Assembly: GCA_964448105.1 (NCBI GenBank)
Contig: CAYUVK010000053.1
Coordinates: 1-34,313, forward strand
Length of the DNA stretch: 34,313 nt
Reading direction: 5' to 3'
Source: CAVQBP01 sp964448105
GTDB taxonomy: Bacteria; Bacteroidota; Ignavibacteria; Ignavibacteriales; Ignavibacteriaceae
The translations under genes and the position numbers were made by a program. Below are positions 16,112 to 25,500 of the stretch, piece after piece; position 1 is the first letter of the stretch; every line of letters begins with the position of its first letter. The notes under the pieces are model-generated. The model was not told where the DNA came from. It saw only the letters and a program-made list of their open reading frames with translations, and did not search any database.

Positions 16112-18769
16112 ATGAAATCCAATCATAATATTTGCCTAACCTTCAATGAATGCCTAAATGTTTTCTTAGTCATAATTACTGTTATTATAATTCATGCAAT
16201 TAAAATTTATCCACAAGGGAACAATAACATAGATAAATTTCAATATTTATACCCGGTTCCTAATTCTGCGATGGTATCTCCAAGGACAAATATCATTATC
16301 AGATTTGGAAATGAAATAAAAAGTCAGACAATTTCTTCTGCTAAAATATCTGTTACCGGCTCAGCAAGCGGGGAGCATAATGGAAGTTTTATTTTATCAG
16401 ATGATAATAAGACCCTGGTTTTTAATCCTTACTCTCCCTTTATTTATAATGAAACAGTTAGTGTATCCTTAAAACAAGGGATTAAAACCATTTATGATTC
16501 AGATTTACCTAACTGTTTATATCACTTTACAATCGTAAGTGGAGTTGTTACGCAGGCCAACTCTGAAAACAGCAATTATAATTATGCTGAATATTCACAG
16601 AGTCCATTTACTACAAACACTTATTTACCACAGCCGACAATCACAGTAGATTCAATTAATAATCCTTCTGATGGATATATTTTTTTAGCTGCGTGGGATC
16701 GAAATGCGCCTACCCACTTTTATGCTAATTATATTTTTATACTCGATAAGAAGGGGAGTATTATAGATTCTATTAGAGTTAATGGAGCTCCCTTCGATTT
16801 CAAAATTCAGCCCAACGGTTATTTATCTTATGCACTAGGAAATTTTTCAGGGATTGCTCCCGGAACCGGTGAGGATTTAAAACACTATGTAATGGACAGC
16901 AACTTTGCCGTAGTTGATAGTTTCCATATGAAAAACGGGTATGAAACTGATTTCCATGAATTTCTTTATTTGCCAAATGGTCATGCAATGCTTATGTCTT
17001 ACCATAATATTCCTTATGATATGAGCAAAGTAGTCCAGGGAGGGCAATCCAATGCAACCTTAGTTATCGATATATTACAAGAGCAGGATAGAAACAAAAA
17101 TGTAATTTTTGAATGGCGTAATCTCGACTATATACCGATTACAAATAGTACAGACAGCAGCGACAGCAGTGAAGTAGACTTAACACAAAACCGGGTACAT
17201 TATGCAACGCTAAATGGTTTTGATTTGGACAATGACGGCAACATCATTGCTTCATTCAGGGAGCTAAGCGAAATAATGAAAATCGATAGATCAACCGGTA
17301 AAATACTCTGGCGCATGGGTGGAAAGAGCAAAGAATTTACTTTTATTAATGAGCACCCGGAAAATGCTCCTTTCTATTATTCACGACAGCACAATGTTAA
17401 AAGACTTTCAAACGGAAATATTTCGATATTTGATAACGGGGATTTATATAAAAATTCACGGGCTGTAGAGTATAAGGTTGATGAAATAAACAAGACTGCA
17501 ACTCTTATCAGCGAGTTCCGATATCCGGCATCTTTAGGAAAGCTAGCTTCGGCAACAGCGGGAAGTGCTGAAAAACTTCCTAGCGGGGGATGGTTTATTA
17601 GTTATGGTGCACTATATCCTCCGAGTTTTAGTCCGGTGAGGCACAATATTGTTGAATCACATTCTGATGGTTCATTAGCTCTGGTTATAACACTGCCGGA
17701 AAATATATTAGTATATCGTGCTTATAAATTGCCTTGGAAAGAACTAGTAAAAAGACCATTGGACTTTTTAGATAATGTAATGCCAGGAAATAATTATCCG
17801 GATCATAATCATCCTAAGAATACAGGAATACTTGTTCATTATGATTCATTAAGTAATGCTCCATATATGGGAGCTTTGCTTACCCGTATTCCGTACGGAC
17901 CGATTAAACCTATTTTTGATGGTAAACCTCCTATCATTTACCCTGTCTCAGTAAAATATGAAAACTTCGCGGGAATTGATCAGCAAAAAGCAATTTTTCA
18001 TATAGATCTATCAAAATATCCGGAGATAAAAAATCCTGCTAGTACTTCATTTTACATTAGAGATTCGCTAAATCATAAATTTTCTATAATTCCCGCAGCA
18101 TACGATAATAATGTAAATGAATTAACAGCTACAGTTAGAAGTTTTGGCGAAATAGTTTTTGGTGAACCGGATGTTGCTGCTAGTGCAAATATTCCTATTC
18201 CATTTGAACCTGCAAAATACAGTATAGTTAATATATCCCCCAAAGATTCAGTTTACTTAAAATGGACGGGACAGGGGCTATATGACTTTTTCAGGGTACA
18301 GGTTTCAAAAGACAGCATGTTTAATAGTACATTATTGGATACAACTTTAAAATCATCTTTTTTAACAATTGATAATCTTGATAGTACAAATTACTATTGG
18401 CGGGTTTCTTCTATAGTAAATTCTACCAGCAGTAAATGGACTGAAGCCTGGAAATTTAAAGTAGATATTATTACCGGTATTGATTATTCAGAAAATTTAT
18501 TACCTGAAGAATATCATTTATCGCAAAATTATCCGAACCCGTTTAATCCTTCAACTACTATTAATTTTTCTATTCCTTCTGCTCAGCTTGTTGTATTAAA
18601 AGTTTACAATATTTTAGGACAGCAAGTAAAAACTTTGATAAATAAAGAAATGCAGGCAGGCAATTTTAAAGTTAATTTCAAAGCGGATAATCTTTCAAGC
18701 GGTATATATTTTTATAAGCTGCAGGCAGGTAATTTTTCACAAGTTAAAAAGATGATTTTCCTCAGGTAA
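16112..18769 (+). CDS. T9SS-secreted arylsulfotransferase (ASST)-like protein 2
   Basis: 885-residue paralogue of the preceding gene, with the same order: signal segment (about 15-35), SbsA/Big_5-like sandwich (about 45-140), ASST-type propeller (about 185-550), then extra domains. These include a fibronectin-III-like unit (about 705-790, with Y-Y-W-R-V-S) absent from the first protein, and a T9SS tail with N-Y-P-N-P-F-N-P-S-T from Asn806 to the end. The four residues expected of an ASST active site are all visible: His282 (D-F-H-E), His363 (V-H-Y-A), Arg383 (F-R-E-L) and His427 (Q-H-N-V). The family's W-R-M-G-G and I-F-D-N-G motifs are also present. GAGGAG precedes the ATG at 16112. It probably acts outside the cell on sulfated aromatics, or the propeller may simply bind. 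The tetrad assignment uses remembered E. coli AssT residues (His252, His356, Arg374, His436) without an alignment. Confidence 0.87.
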   Translation: MKSNHNICLTFNECLNVFLVIITVIIIHAIKIYPQGNNNIDKFQYLYPVPNSAMVSPRTNIIIRFGNEIKSQTISSAKISVTGSASGEHNGSFILSDDNKTLVFNPYSPFIYNETVSVSLKQGIKTIYDSDLPNCLYHFTIVSGVVTQANSENSNYNYAEYSQSPFTTNTYLPQPTITVDSINNPSDGYIFLAAWDRNAPTHFYANYIFILDKKGSIIDSIRVNGAPFDFKIQPNGYLSYALGNFSGIAPGTGEDLKHYVMDSNFAVVDSFHMKNGYETDFHEFLYLPNGHAMLMSYHNIPYDMSKVVQGGQSNATLVIDILQEQDRNKNVIFEWRNLDYIPITNSTDSSDSSEVDLTQNRVHYATLNGFDLDNDGNIIASFRELSEIMKIDRSTGKILWRMGGKSKEFTFINEHPENAPFYYSRQHNVKRLSNGNISIFDNGDLYKNSRAVEYKVDEINKTATLISEFRYPASLGKLASATAGSAEKLPSGGWFISYGALYPPSFSPVRHNIVESHSDGSLALVITLPENILVYRAYKLPWKELVKRPLDFLDNVMPGNNYPDHNHPKNTGILVHYDSLSNAPYMGALLTRIPYGPIKPIFDGKPPIIYPVSVKYENFAGIDQQKAIFHIDLSKYPEIKNPASTSFYIRDSLNHKFSIIPAAYDNNVNELTATVRSFGEIVFGEPDVAASANIPIPFEPAKYSIVNISPKDSVYLKWTGQGLYDFFRVQVSKDSMFNSTLLDTTLKSSFLTIDNLDSTNYYWRVSSIVNSTSSKWTEAWKFKVDIITGIDYSENLLPEEYHLSQNYPNPFNPSTTINFSIPSAQLVVLKVYNILGQQVKTLINKEMQAGNFKVNFKADNLSSGIYFYKLQAGNFSQVKKMIFLR

Positions 18770-19278
18770 GAATATGATATTTTAAATTTGCTGCCAAATA
18801 TATTAATTCCTCTGTTTTAAAATAAATTATTTTATGCTCTGTAAAAACATTTGGCGCAAATTACTTTTATGGAGGGGAATAAATAACATTATATAATTGG
18901 AAGATCACAAAAAAATGTTATTCCAGTCAGTAAAAATATTCCAAGCTTCAACTTAAAAACAGCATAGACTTTTCTTATGTTTGATGTAAAATACATCGAT
19001 TAAATTAATTATATACTTTCTTCTTGCTCTTTATCTTTTTTAAGATTAACTTCCCTCACATAAGTTTTCGGATAAAAGTTGTATCCATCTTTATTAAGTT
19101 GGATAAATAATTTAAATATTCCCGTACTTTTTATTTACGTATATACTTCTAACCTTCTCATTATTATATAAAAATTTAACATTCATTTATTGGTAATTAA
19201 TATCATAGACTAAATTAATTTCAATTTACCATTCATTTTTTTGAAAGTAAGAATATACTTTCAAGAAGTTATCTATTA
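18770..19278. other. 509-bp gap before the Ser/Thr kinase operon
   Basis: No gene or RNA is recognised. A short dyad lies at 18983-18997. A weak Bacteroidota-type promoter match, TTTT-N19-TAAGTTTT (19038-19068), lies about 210 bases before the kinase ATG. The rest is plain AT-rich sequence. There is no clear terminator after the ASST-like gene. Confidence 0.55.
18983..18997. promoter_or_regulatory. 15-bp dyad (GATGTA-AAA-TACATC)
   Basis: GATGTA and TACATC are exact reverse complements, separated by AAA. This is the size and form of a site for a dimeric regulator. It lies about 280 bases upstream of the kinase start. No regulator gene is nearby, and short AT-rich dyads also arise by chance. 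Confidence 0.35.
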
Positions 19279-21234
19279 ATGGAAGAAACTAAGCACTGTC
19301 CATATTGCGACGAAATCATTAAAGCAAATGCCATCAAATGCAAGCATTGCGGAAGTATATTAACCGGAACAGGTGCTCCTTTAGGTGAAATTACTTCCGA
19401 GTCGGAAGTCAAATTAGCTCTTTCCAATAGGTTTGAAATAATAGAAGAAATAGGCAGAGGGGGAATGGCTACTGTTTATAAAGCTGTGCAAAAAAATTTG
19501 AATCGTTTGGTTGCTCTAAAAGTAATTCACAAAAATTTAATTCATTACAAAGAATTTTTAGAAAGATTTCACCGCGAAGCTCAGCTTTCAGCTTCTTTGA
19601 ATCATCATAATATAGTTACAATTTATGATGAAGGAATTGACAACGGAATCCATTATATAGCGATGGAATACTTAGATGGAACAGACCTGCATCACATCAT
19701 TCAAGAAAAGGGTAGGCTTAAGATTGAAGATGCTATTAATATAATTGCTCCTATATCAGAAGCATTGAATTATGCTCATAGCAAGGGAATCATCCATAGA
19801 GATATTAAAAGCAGTAATATTATAATCACTTCAGACGGTAAACCGGTATTAACAGATTTTGGTATCGCTCACGCAGCCAGCACTACTAAATTGACCCAAA
19901 GTGGAATGGTAATAGGAACTCCGGATTATATGAGCCCAGAGCAAGCTATCGGCGGTGAAGTTGACGCACAAAGTGATTTATATAGTTTAGGTATTGTGTT
20001 ATATGAATGTATTACAGGTATTTTACCTTTCAGAGGTGATACACCCATTTCGACCATTTATAAAATAATTAATAACGAAATTGAACCAATTAATAAAATA
20101 GTTTTAGATGCTCCTAAATGGATTGAAAGCATAATAAAAAAAGTATTGGCTAAAAATAAAAAAATAAGATTCAAAAACGGGAATGAATTCAGCCAGGCAT
20201 TAAGATCGAAAAAGGAACAAACCGGAAATTTTCAAATTGCACCTAATGATGAAACAATCAAAATTTCTCATGAGGACTTTGAAAAACTAAACAGGAAATA
20301 TCATCCTTCAAGATATTTAAAAAGCCACTCTTTTATGGCGGTGACGGCTGCCCTCCTGTTTACTGTTGTGGGTTATATGTTATACTCTAATGGAGTTTTC
20401 CCCTTTAATAAAAATGAAAATGTTAACGGTAATTGGAATACACTTAGTGATATTGAAAAAAAGAGGGTTGAACTACTTTTAGTAGAGGGGGATCAGCTGC
20501 TTGAAAATAATAAAGTTATTATACCTCCGCAAAGAAATGCAACTGAAATATTTAATGAAGCCTTAAAAATTAACCCTGGAAATAAGCACGCTGAAACTAA
20601 ATTAGAAGGCATAACAAATTACGTAGCGGACAGCATAAAACAATTAATTAGTGAAAATAAACTTGATGATGCAGAAAATTTATTAGTAACTGTTAAAAAA
20701 TATTTTCCATCCAATACTTTATTTTCAAATACTCTTGATAACAGGATCAAAATTAAAAAATTAGAAGGTCAGGCTGGTGAAATTTTAAATAAAGATCCTT
20801 TTGAAGCATTTAATATTTGTGATAAAATAAAAAACCTTGACCCGAATAATTCTTTTGTAATTTCATTATTACCAAGGATAAAAGATAATTTAACCGGTAT
20901 GGCTGAAAGAGAATTCAATAGCGGTAATTATAAATCGGCTTTAAATCACTTTACAAGGATTAGAAATTATTTTGGAGAAGATCGTTATGTGAATGAGATG
21001 ATTTCAAAGAGCAGTTCAAATATTAAAGAATCCAATGAAGTGAAAATACCTAATTTAATCGGGCGTACTATTAAACAAGCTAAGAATATTCTTAATGAAA
21101 ATAATCTGCAAAGCGGAAATGTTTTGGAAATTGTTTCTTCGGAACAAAATAAGGGGAAAGTAATAAATCAAATTCCTAACGCTGGTATAAAAACTCAAAG
21201 CGGAACAAAAGTAAATTTAATTATAGGAAAATAG
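19279..21234 (+). CDS. transmembrane Ser/Thr protein kinase with zinc ribbon and PASTA domain
   Basis: 651 residues. A zinc ribbon opens the protein (Cys7, Cys10, Cys21, Cys24; C-P-Y-C and C-K-H-C). The Hanks-type kinase domain (about 51-320) is complete: glycine loop G-R-G-G-M-A-T-V-Y, ATP lysine Lys81, catalytic Asp175 in H-R-D-I-K-S-S-N, Mg-binding Asp193 in D-F-G, and activation segment G-T-P-D-Y-M-S-P-E. One membrane helix (about 352-370) follows, then an extracytoplasmic helical TPR-like region (about 390-585) and a single C-terminal PASTA domain (about 588-651). So the kinase faces the cytoplasm and the sensor part faces the periplasm. PASTA kinases are best known from Gram-positive cells, where they sense muropeptides or lipid II; the ligand here is unknown. 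The next gene starts one base after the stop, so the two are probably translationally coupled. The ATG at 19279 has only a weak AAGAAG upstream. Confidence 0.94.
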   Translation: MEETKHCPYCDEIIKANAIKCKHCGSILTGTGAPLGEITSESEVKLALSNRFEIIEEIGRGGMATVYKAVQKNLNRLVALKVIHKNLIHYKEFLERFHREAQLSASLNHHNIVTIYDEGIDNGIHYIAMEYLDGTDLHHIIQEKGRLKIEDAINIIAPISEALNYAHSKGIIHRDIKSSNIIITSDGKPVLTDFGIAHAASTTKLTQSGMVIGTPDYMSPEQAIGGEVDAQSDLYSLGIVLYECITGILPFRGDTPISTIYKIINNEIEPINKIVLDAPKWIESIIKKVLAKNKKIRFKNGNEFSQALRSKKEQTGNFQIAPNDETIKISHEDFEKLNRKYHPSRYLKSHSFMAVTAALLFTVVGYMLYSNGVFPFNKNENVNGNWNTLSDIEKKRVELLLVEGDQLLENNKVIIPPQRNATEIFNEALKINPGNKHAETKLEGITNYVADSIKQLISENKLDDAENLLVTVKKYFPSNTLFSNTLDNRIKIKKLEGQAGEILNKDPFEAFNICDKIKNLDPNNSFVISLLPRIKDNLTGMAEREFNSGNYKSALNHFTRIRNYFGEDRYVNEMISKSSSNIKESNEVKIPNLIGRTIKQAKNILNENNLQSGNVLEIVSSEQNKGKVINQIPNAGIKTQSGTKVNLIIGK

Positions 21235-21235
21235 T

Positions 21236-22435
21236 ATGAAGCATTTGATTCAAAAGCGATTCGAAAAGAGATTAATTTTACTCCTTTTAATATTGTTGGG
21301 GTATATCTTTCCTTCAAATGCACAAATTTATGAAGTTAACTATAAAACCTTATCTTCGAAATTGCTAACAGGGAATGAACCACTCAAAATATGTATCCTG
21401 GAATTAATAGGAGCTAAACAAAAGTTATATGATGGCATAATACAGGATAATGTTATAAAAAATAAATTTTTAGTATATCCTACCGATGTTTTGATTGAAA
21501 ATAAAGCAAGTTTGGGAAACGATCTAGATCCTGAAAATAAAGAATTTCTTAAATCATTAAATCAAATATTGGGGGTGGAGTATTTATTCCATTGGGTAAG
21601 TCTTTCCGACTCCGGGAATGCATACCTGTTAACAATTTATTCTACAATAAATTATCAAAAGGTGTATAATAAAAAATTCTATGCTTCTGTTAATTCCAAT
21701 CCAATCCTCGATGTTAAAAAATTATTAGTTGAAAATGTTGAACCGGTTTATAATATAACTTCAGGGGAACTTCAGGTTAATTCAAAACCCATTGATGCCA
21801 ATTTCAAGCTTTATAAAGATACGGTATATGTTAAAGAATGGACCGGAAATGAAAAACAAAAAGTTCAAGCCGGTCAATATTCACTTATATCAATTGCAAA
21901 TGGTTATAAAAAAGATATTAGGGAAATAAAGGTAGCAGGTAATAAAACGACAGTCATTGATTTAAGCATGGAACAGGATATGTCAATATTACCGCGCATC
22001 TCTTCTTCAAATGATGTAATCTCCAATATTCATCAGCAGCTTCAAGGAAATCAAATTAAAATAAAGTATGATTTACAAACCGGAACCGATGACAAGTATA
22101 ATATAGAATTATTGCTAATTGATAAAAACTCGCAAAACTCGCGAGCTATAAAACAGGTATCTGGAGATCTCGAAAATGTGGCAGCAGGAACCAATAAAAC
22201 TATTATATGGTCATTCAGAGATGAATTGGGAAATAATACAGGACTGCAAAATTATGAAATAAAAATATCTGCCGGAAAAGCTGGAGGAATTGCATGGTAC
22301 TTGTATGCAGGCGGTGGAGCATTGCTGCTTGGAGGCGCTGCAGCTTTATTACTGAAAAGTTCATCAACAACTTCACCAACCCAAAGCGTAAGAACAAAAA
22401 TTGGAGCTCCACCTCCACGACCAACCGGAAATTAG
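21236..22435 (+). CDS. PEGA-like membrane protein coupled to the Ser/Thr kinase
   Basis: 399 residues. Signal peptide 1-29 (basic start, long Leu/Ile run, N-A-Q). The N-terminal domain (about 35-175) is not firmly recognised; L-K-I-C-I-L-E-L-I-G and G-V-E-Y-L-F-H-W resemble the FlgO/CsgG-type alpha/beta fold only loosely. A PEGA-like beta domain follows at about 178-248 (G-E-L-Q-V-N-S-K-P, then a V-Q-A-G-Q-Y-S-L strand). A second beta-rich segment runs to about 345. A Gly/Ala/Leu-rich hydrophobic segment (about 349-372) and a short tail ending in P-P-P-R-P-T-G-N close it. Its ATG (21236) sits one base after the kinase stop, which strongly suggests a shared job, for example as substrate, sensor partner or scaffold at the envelope. 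PEGA domains are often found with such kinases. Exact role unknown. Confidence 0.82.
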   Translation: MKHLIQKRFEKRLILLLLILLGYIFPSNAQIYEVNYKTLSSKLLTGNEPLKICILELIGAKQKLYDGIIQDNVIKNKFLVYPTDVLIENKASLGNDLDPENKEFLKSLNQILGVEYLFHWVSLSDSGNAYLLTIYSTINYQKVYNKKFYASVNSNPILDVKKLLVENVEPVYNITSGELQVNSKPIDANFKLYKDTVYVKEWTGNEKQKVQAGQYSLISIANGYKKDIREIKVAGNKTTVIDLSMEQDMSILPRISSSNDVISNIHQQLQGNQIKIKYDLQTGTDDKYNIELLLIDKNSQNSRAIKQVSGDLENVAAGTNKTIIWSFRDELGNNTGLQNYEIKISAGKAGGIAWYLYAGGGALLLGGAAALLLKSSSTTSPTQSVRTKIGAPPPRPTGN

Positions 22436-22548
22436 TTTTTGTCAGTCATTTAAGTTCTTGGTTACTAAAGTATATCATTTTAAATAATTGAAGTTCTAAT
22501 TATCTCTCTTCAGGTTTATTTTATGAAAATGTTTTTAAAGCCGGACTT

Positions 22549-22556
22549 AAAGGAGG
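22549..22556 (+). promoter_or_regulatory. strong ribosome binding site that decides the start of the giant propeller gene
   Basis: AAAGGAGG lies five bases before the ATG at 22562. The longer in-frame ATG at 22523 has only a weak CAGG upstream. The site therefore favours translation from 22562, giving a protein that opens directly with the hydrophobic signal segment. The longer form would add 13 residues with three lysines, which would also make a workable signal-peptide start. Confidence 0.6.
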
Positions 22557-22561
22557 CTAAT

Positions 22562-25500
22562 ATGTTTTTAGTTTTACTAGCTGCTTCATTTTTTCTAATT
22601 CAAAATATTAGCTTTGCCCAGGGGGAGTTAGATAATTCATTTGGAACTGGCGGGAAAGTAACAACTAATATTATTAATACGGATGATTTTGGAAATTCGA
22701 CCGTAGTTCAGCCGGATGGTAAAATAATTGTAGTCGGTTATTCATACAATGGACCTAGTTCAGATGCTAATTTTGTACTTGTACGATATAATTCTGATGG
22801 AACGTTAGATGATACTTTTGGACATGGCGGAAAAGTAACAACTGATTTTTCAAATACTCAAGAAGTGGGAAATTCTGTAGCATTACAGAATGATGGTAAA
22901 ATAATTGTTGCAGGAAATAGTAATAATCAAAATTTTGTCGTAGCCAGGTACAAATCTAATGGAACATTAGATAGTACTTTTGGTACAGCTGGAAAAGTAA
23001 CAACAGATTTTTTTGGCTCGGGGGTAGATGGAAATTCTGTTGCAATCCAGACCGATGGGAAAATAATTGTAGCTGGTTATGCATATACAAACTTTCACTT
23101 TAATTTTACTTTGGCTCGTTATAATTCCAATGGAACATTGGATAACTCTTTCAACGGGAACGGGAAAGTAGTTACCGATTTTGGAAATTATAGTCAAATA
23201 AATTCTGTTCGAATAGATTCAAATCAAAAAATAATGGCAGCAGGCAGCTTTTATAATGGAGGCAATTACGATTTTGCGATTGTCAGATATAATCCCGATG
23301 GTTCTTTAGATAATACTTTTAATTCAACGGGGAAGGTAATAACGGATTTTGGAAGTGCTGATGATCAGGCTAATTCGATTGTAGAACTGCCGGGCGGTAT
23401 TTTATGTGTGGCCGGTTATTCCTTTAATGGTATAAATAATGATTTTGCAGTTGTTGAGTATAACTCCGATGGCTCACTAAATAATTCTTTTGGTTCTTTT
23501 GGAAAAGTTAAAACCGACATAAATAATTCTGATGATAACGCTGCTTCAGTATTGATGCAAACCGATGGGAAATTAATTGTTTCGGGAACCACTTATAATG
23601 GTAATAATCATGACTTTGCTGCTGTCAGATATAATTCAAACGGAACTTTAAATAATAATTTTGGAACTGGGGGGAAAGTAGTTACTGATTTTGATAATTC
23701 TGAAGATCAGAATACTTCATCTGCTATACAATCGGATGGTAAAATAATTTTAGCTGGCTATTCCAACGGTTTATACACCGATTTAGCAGTTGTAAGGTAT
23801 AATTCGGACGGAACCGTTGATAATTCTTTCGGAACTAATGGTAAAGTAAAAACTGATCTTGGTAATTCCTATGATTCAGGTAATTCAGTTGTTATTCAAA
23901 AAAACGGAAAAATAATTGTTGCCGGTTCTACAAATAATGGAGCAAGTTATGATGTCGCAGTTGTTAGGTATGATTCAGATGGAAGTCTTGATGATACTTT
24001 TGGAGACAGAGGAAAGGTAAATTCAAATTTTGGAAGTGGTACGTCCGGCAACTCTGCTGCTATTCAATCAAACGGTAAAATAATAGTTGCAGGTTCATAT
24101 AGTAATGGTGTAAACTCTGATTTTTTAGTCATCAGATACGATACAAGTGGTAATATGGATAATAATTTTGGGCAGGGGGGAAGTGCTATAACCGATTTTA
24201 ATAATTCAGATGATTTTGGAAGCTCGGCTGTTATTCAGCTGGATGGAAGAATATTAGTTGCAGGTTCCTCAGGTATTGATTTTGCAGTTGCAAGATATAA
24301 TACCGATGGTTCCCTTGATAATACTTTTGGCACCGGGGGAAAAGTTACGGCTGATTTTGGAAATTCTGATGATATTGGTAGTTCAGTAATCGTCCAGAAC
24401 GATGGTAAAATAATTGTTGCCGGTTCCTCATCTAACGGGATTAACTATGATTTTGCAATGGTTAGATTTAATTCAGATGGAAGTATTGATGATAGTTTTG
24501 GTTCAAATGGAAAAGTAAAAACCGAAATACAAAATTCCGAAGACTTTGAAAGCTCAATGTTAATCCAGCCTGACGATAAAATTATTCTTGTAGGATATTC
24601 ATCTATTATGGGAGGTAATTATAATTTATCAATGGTAAGATATAATAAGGATGGTACAATTGATAATTCTTTTGGAACAGATGGTAAAGTCATTACAGAT
24701 TTAGGTACTTCGTATGGTTATTCAAATTCCGCAGTTCTTCAACCGGATGGCAGAATAGATGTCGCATGGAATTTAAATAACGGAAAAAATAATGATTTTG
24801 TTATTGTTAGATATAATAATAATGGTTCTCTGGATAATACTTTTGGTACTAATGGTGTTGTTACTGTTGATTTTGGCAATTCAAATGATCTTGGCTCTGC
24901 CATAGCACTTCAAACTGACGGGAAAATAATTGCTGCCGGTTCTTCCAATGATGGTTATAGCTCTGATTTTGCAGTTCTAAGATATAATTCATTATATCCC
25001 GTAATTCAGGTTTCATCCCTATCACTTCAATTTGGAAATGTTTTTATTGACAGCAGTTCAACGAAATCTTTTTTTATTAAAAATACTGGGAGCTCATTAT
25101 TAAATGTTGACAGCATAATAATTAAGAATAAAGTATTTAAAATTAGTCAAAATAATTTTTCTGTATCAGTTGGTGATAGTCAGAAAATTAACATTACTTT
25201 CAAACCTGTTCAAGCGCAAAGCTATAGTGAAAAATTAATTATTTATCATAATGCTGCAGGCAATCCTGATACTTTAAATTTAAGCGGGAATGGGATGGTT
25301 AAAACTAATGCAGTAATTAGTTTATCGACAACAGATATTAATTTTGGAACGGTAACTGTTAATAATAGTGTTCAAAAAAATTTCTTTGTTAAAAATACGG
25401 GTACAGCTTCATTAGTAGTTGATAGCATCATAAGTAATAAAAAAGTTTATTCTGCAAATTTGAAAAATTTTACTGTTGCTCCGGGTGATAGTCAGGAAGT

